Origin: Alphaproteobacteria bacterium
Lineage (GTDB): Bacteria > Pseudomonadota > Alphaproteobacteria > Rickettsiales > SXRF01
Assembly: GCA_019243895.1 (NCBI GenBank)
Contig: JAFATP010000277.1
Location: 1 to 6,324 of the forward strand
Reading direction: 5' to 3'
DNA length: 6,324 bases
The notes beneath the pieces are model-generated. The model had not been told where the DNA came from and ran no database searches. It saw only the letters and a program-made list of their open reading frames with translations. Position numbers and translations under genes: made by a program. Positions 5,310 to 6,324 of this stretch are shown here, in pieces (position 1 is the first letter of the stretch; the number at the start of each line of letters is the position of its first letter).

Positions 5310-6320
5310 TTATGGCCGCACCAGCGCTTCGGGCGACGATTGCCATAGCGTTTCCTTCACGAAACGGCCGAATTCGGTGGGAGTGCGCCAGTCCGATTGC
5401 AGCATGCGCGGCGTCCATGTGGGGTGCCAGCACCAGGCGGTATAATGCAGGGCGTGGCCGCTTAACAGAACCTCCCGGAATGCGCTGCCGAAGCTTTGCG
5501 CCGTGCCCTGATGGCCGTTTGTCCCTTCCGGATCAAACCCCCATTCGGTCACCACCACCGGCTTTATCCTATCCAGCCCGCTTAAATTCTCCCGCCATCC
5601 TTCCGCCCCGCGCTTGTCGCTGTCGGGATACACGTGCCAGCTATAGGCCGTATTGGCATCCTCCAATAGATTGTCGGGGATGTCTTTCAGCACATAGCCC
5701 CACTGCCGGCCGGTAGCGAGCACGATATTGGCGCTGCCGTTCTGCCGCAGGACGGCGATGAGCTGCTGCCAGTACGGCTTCAGTTGCATCCAGCGCGAGC
5801 CGCCGTCTTCCGGCAGCGCGGCGAAGGCGGGTTCATTCCACAGCTCGAACAAGATGCGCCCGTCCGCGCCGAATTGCCATGCCATATGCCGCCAGAAATC
5901 CTGCGCCAGAGCGAAATTGGTGTCGTAAGCGTCCGGAGGAAGGCCTTCGGGAGCAGGCTGATAATAGCCGTCAGGCACGCCGATGGTGTGCCATGCCAGG
6001 ATAACGAATAATCCGGCGTCAAGCGCCGCCCGCACTTCCTGCTGCAGCCGTTTCATCACTTCCAGGCGGCCGATGTCCCGCCAGGTCGAGGGGTGAATGC
6101 TTAACCGCACCGCGTTGGCGTTCCATTCCCGCGCAATCACCTTGTAATCCTCCGGCGTGCGCCCTTGCCGCGCCAGAAGCGGGTCACCCACCGCCACCCC
6201 CTGCAGCCGCACCGCCTGGTGATGATAAAGAATGCGGTTGCCTTCCACGGTCAAACCCTCCGCGGCATACGCGGCCTGCGGCATCAGCATCGCGCCGAGA
6301 AGAACAAGGCAAAAGCGCAT
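5310..6320 (-). CDS. Secreted glycoside hydrolase family 5 (cellulase-like)
   Basis: A 336-residue exported enzyme when counted from the ATG at 6320. A signal peptide (MRFCLVLLGAMLMPQAAYA) with a probable cut after AYA or AYAA supports this start; a GTG at 6323 is also in frame and the frame could extend past the window edge. The rest is one (beta/alpha)8 GH5 domain. Visible marks are NAVRLSIHP (strand 3), WHT (110-112), the acid/base Glu163 in LFELWNEP, SWHVYPD (227-233) and the nucleophile Glu259 in VVVTEWGF, with an aromatic C-terminal part (YTAWCWHPTWTP) suited to sugar stacking. The enzyme should cleave beta-linked glycans outside the cytoplasm, but GH5 covers cellulose, mannan and other glucans and the subfamily cannot be set by eye. 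No carbohydrate-binding module or cellulose synthase gene is in view. The promoter would lie outside the window. Confidence 0.88.
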   Translation of the reverse strand: MRFCLVLLGAMLMPQAAYAAEGLTVEGNRILYHHQAVRLQGVAVGDPLLARQGRTPEDYKVIAREWNANAVRLSIHPSTWRDIGRLEVMKRLQQEVRAALDAGLFVILAWHTIGVPDGYYQPAPEGLPPDAYDTNFALAQDFWRHMAWQFGADGRILFELWNEPAFAALPEDGGSRWMQLKPYWQQLIAVLRQNGSANIVLATGRQWGYVLKDIPDNLLEDANTAYSWHVYPDSDKRGAEGWRENLSGLDRIKPVVVTEWGFDPEGTNGHQGTAQSFGSAFREVLLSGHALHYTAWCWHPTWTPRMLQSDWRTPTEFGRFVKETLWQSSPEALVRP

Positions 6321-6324
6321 CACA

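Overview
The window is a gene-dense, G+C-rich piece of a bacterial chromosome, most likely from an alphaproteobacterium. The evidence is the run rpmF-plsX-fabH-ihfA-merR, an L32 N-terminus of the form found in Rickettsiales and related deep alphaproteobacteria ([11 protein letters not shown]), and a 17 kDa-antigen-type glycine-zipper protein. The exact lineage cannot be fixed from the sequence. All nine recognisable genes lie on the minus strand, so transcription runs right to left. I see no tRNA, rRNA, CRISPR array, insertion sequence or phage gene, and no gene-free stretch longer than about 110 bases.

Right part (4405-6320): a secreted glycoside hydrolase family 5 enzyme (possibly partial at the window edge, probably complete) is followed by a class I glutamine amidotransferase-like hydrolase of the peptidase C26 / gamma-glutamyl-GABA hydrolase family. 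A small hairpin and then a good sigma70-type promoter separate them from the next gene.

Middle (3590-4385): an exported glycine-zipper protein has its own promoter (ATGACA-N17-TATAAG). A second promoter (TTGCCA-N16-TATCAC) lies just upstream of rpmF.

Left part (1-3556): rpmF (ribosomal protein L32), plsX (phosphate acyltransferase), fabH (ketoacyl-ACP synthase III), ihfA (integration host factor alpha), a MerR-family regulator and the start of mtaB (tRNA methylthiotransferase) follow with gaps of 1 to 56 bases. They look like one operon that ties translation, the first steps of fatty acid and phospholipid synthesis, nucleoid architecture and tRNA modification together. The rpmF-plsX-fabH core matches the arrangement known from enterobacteria, and ihfA-merR after fabH is common in alphaproteobacteria.

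I found no convincing new system. Points worth a second look are the proline/tyrosine-rich linker and start site of the glycine-zipper protein, the altered oxyanion-strand motif in the C26 hydrolase, the uncertain start of the MerR gene, the absence of a DUF177/YceD gene before rpmF, and the attachment of mtaB to the end of the operon.
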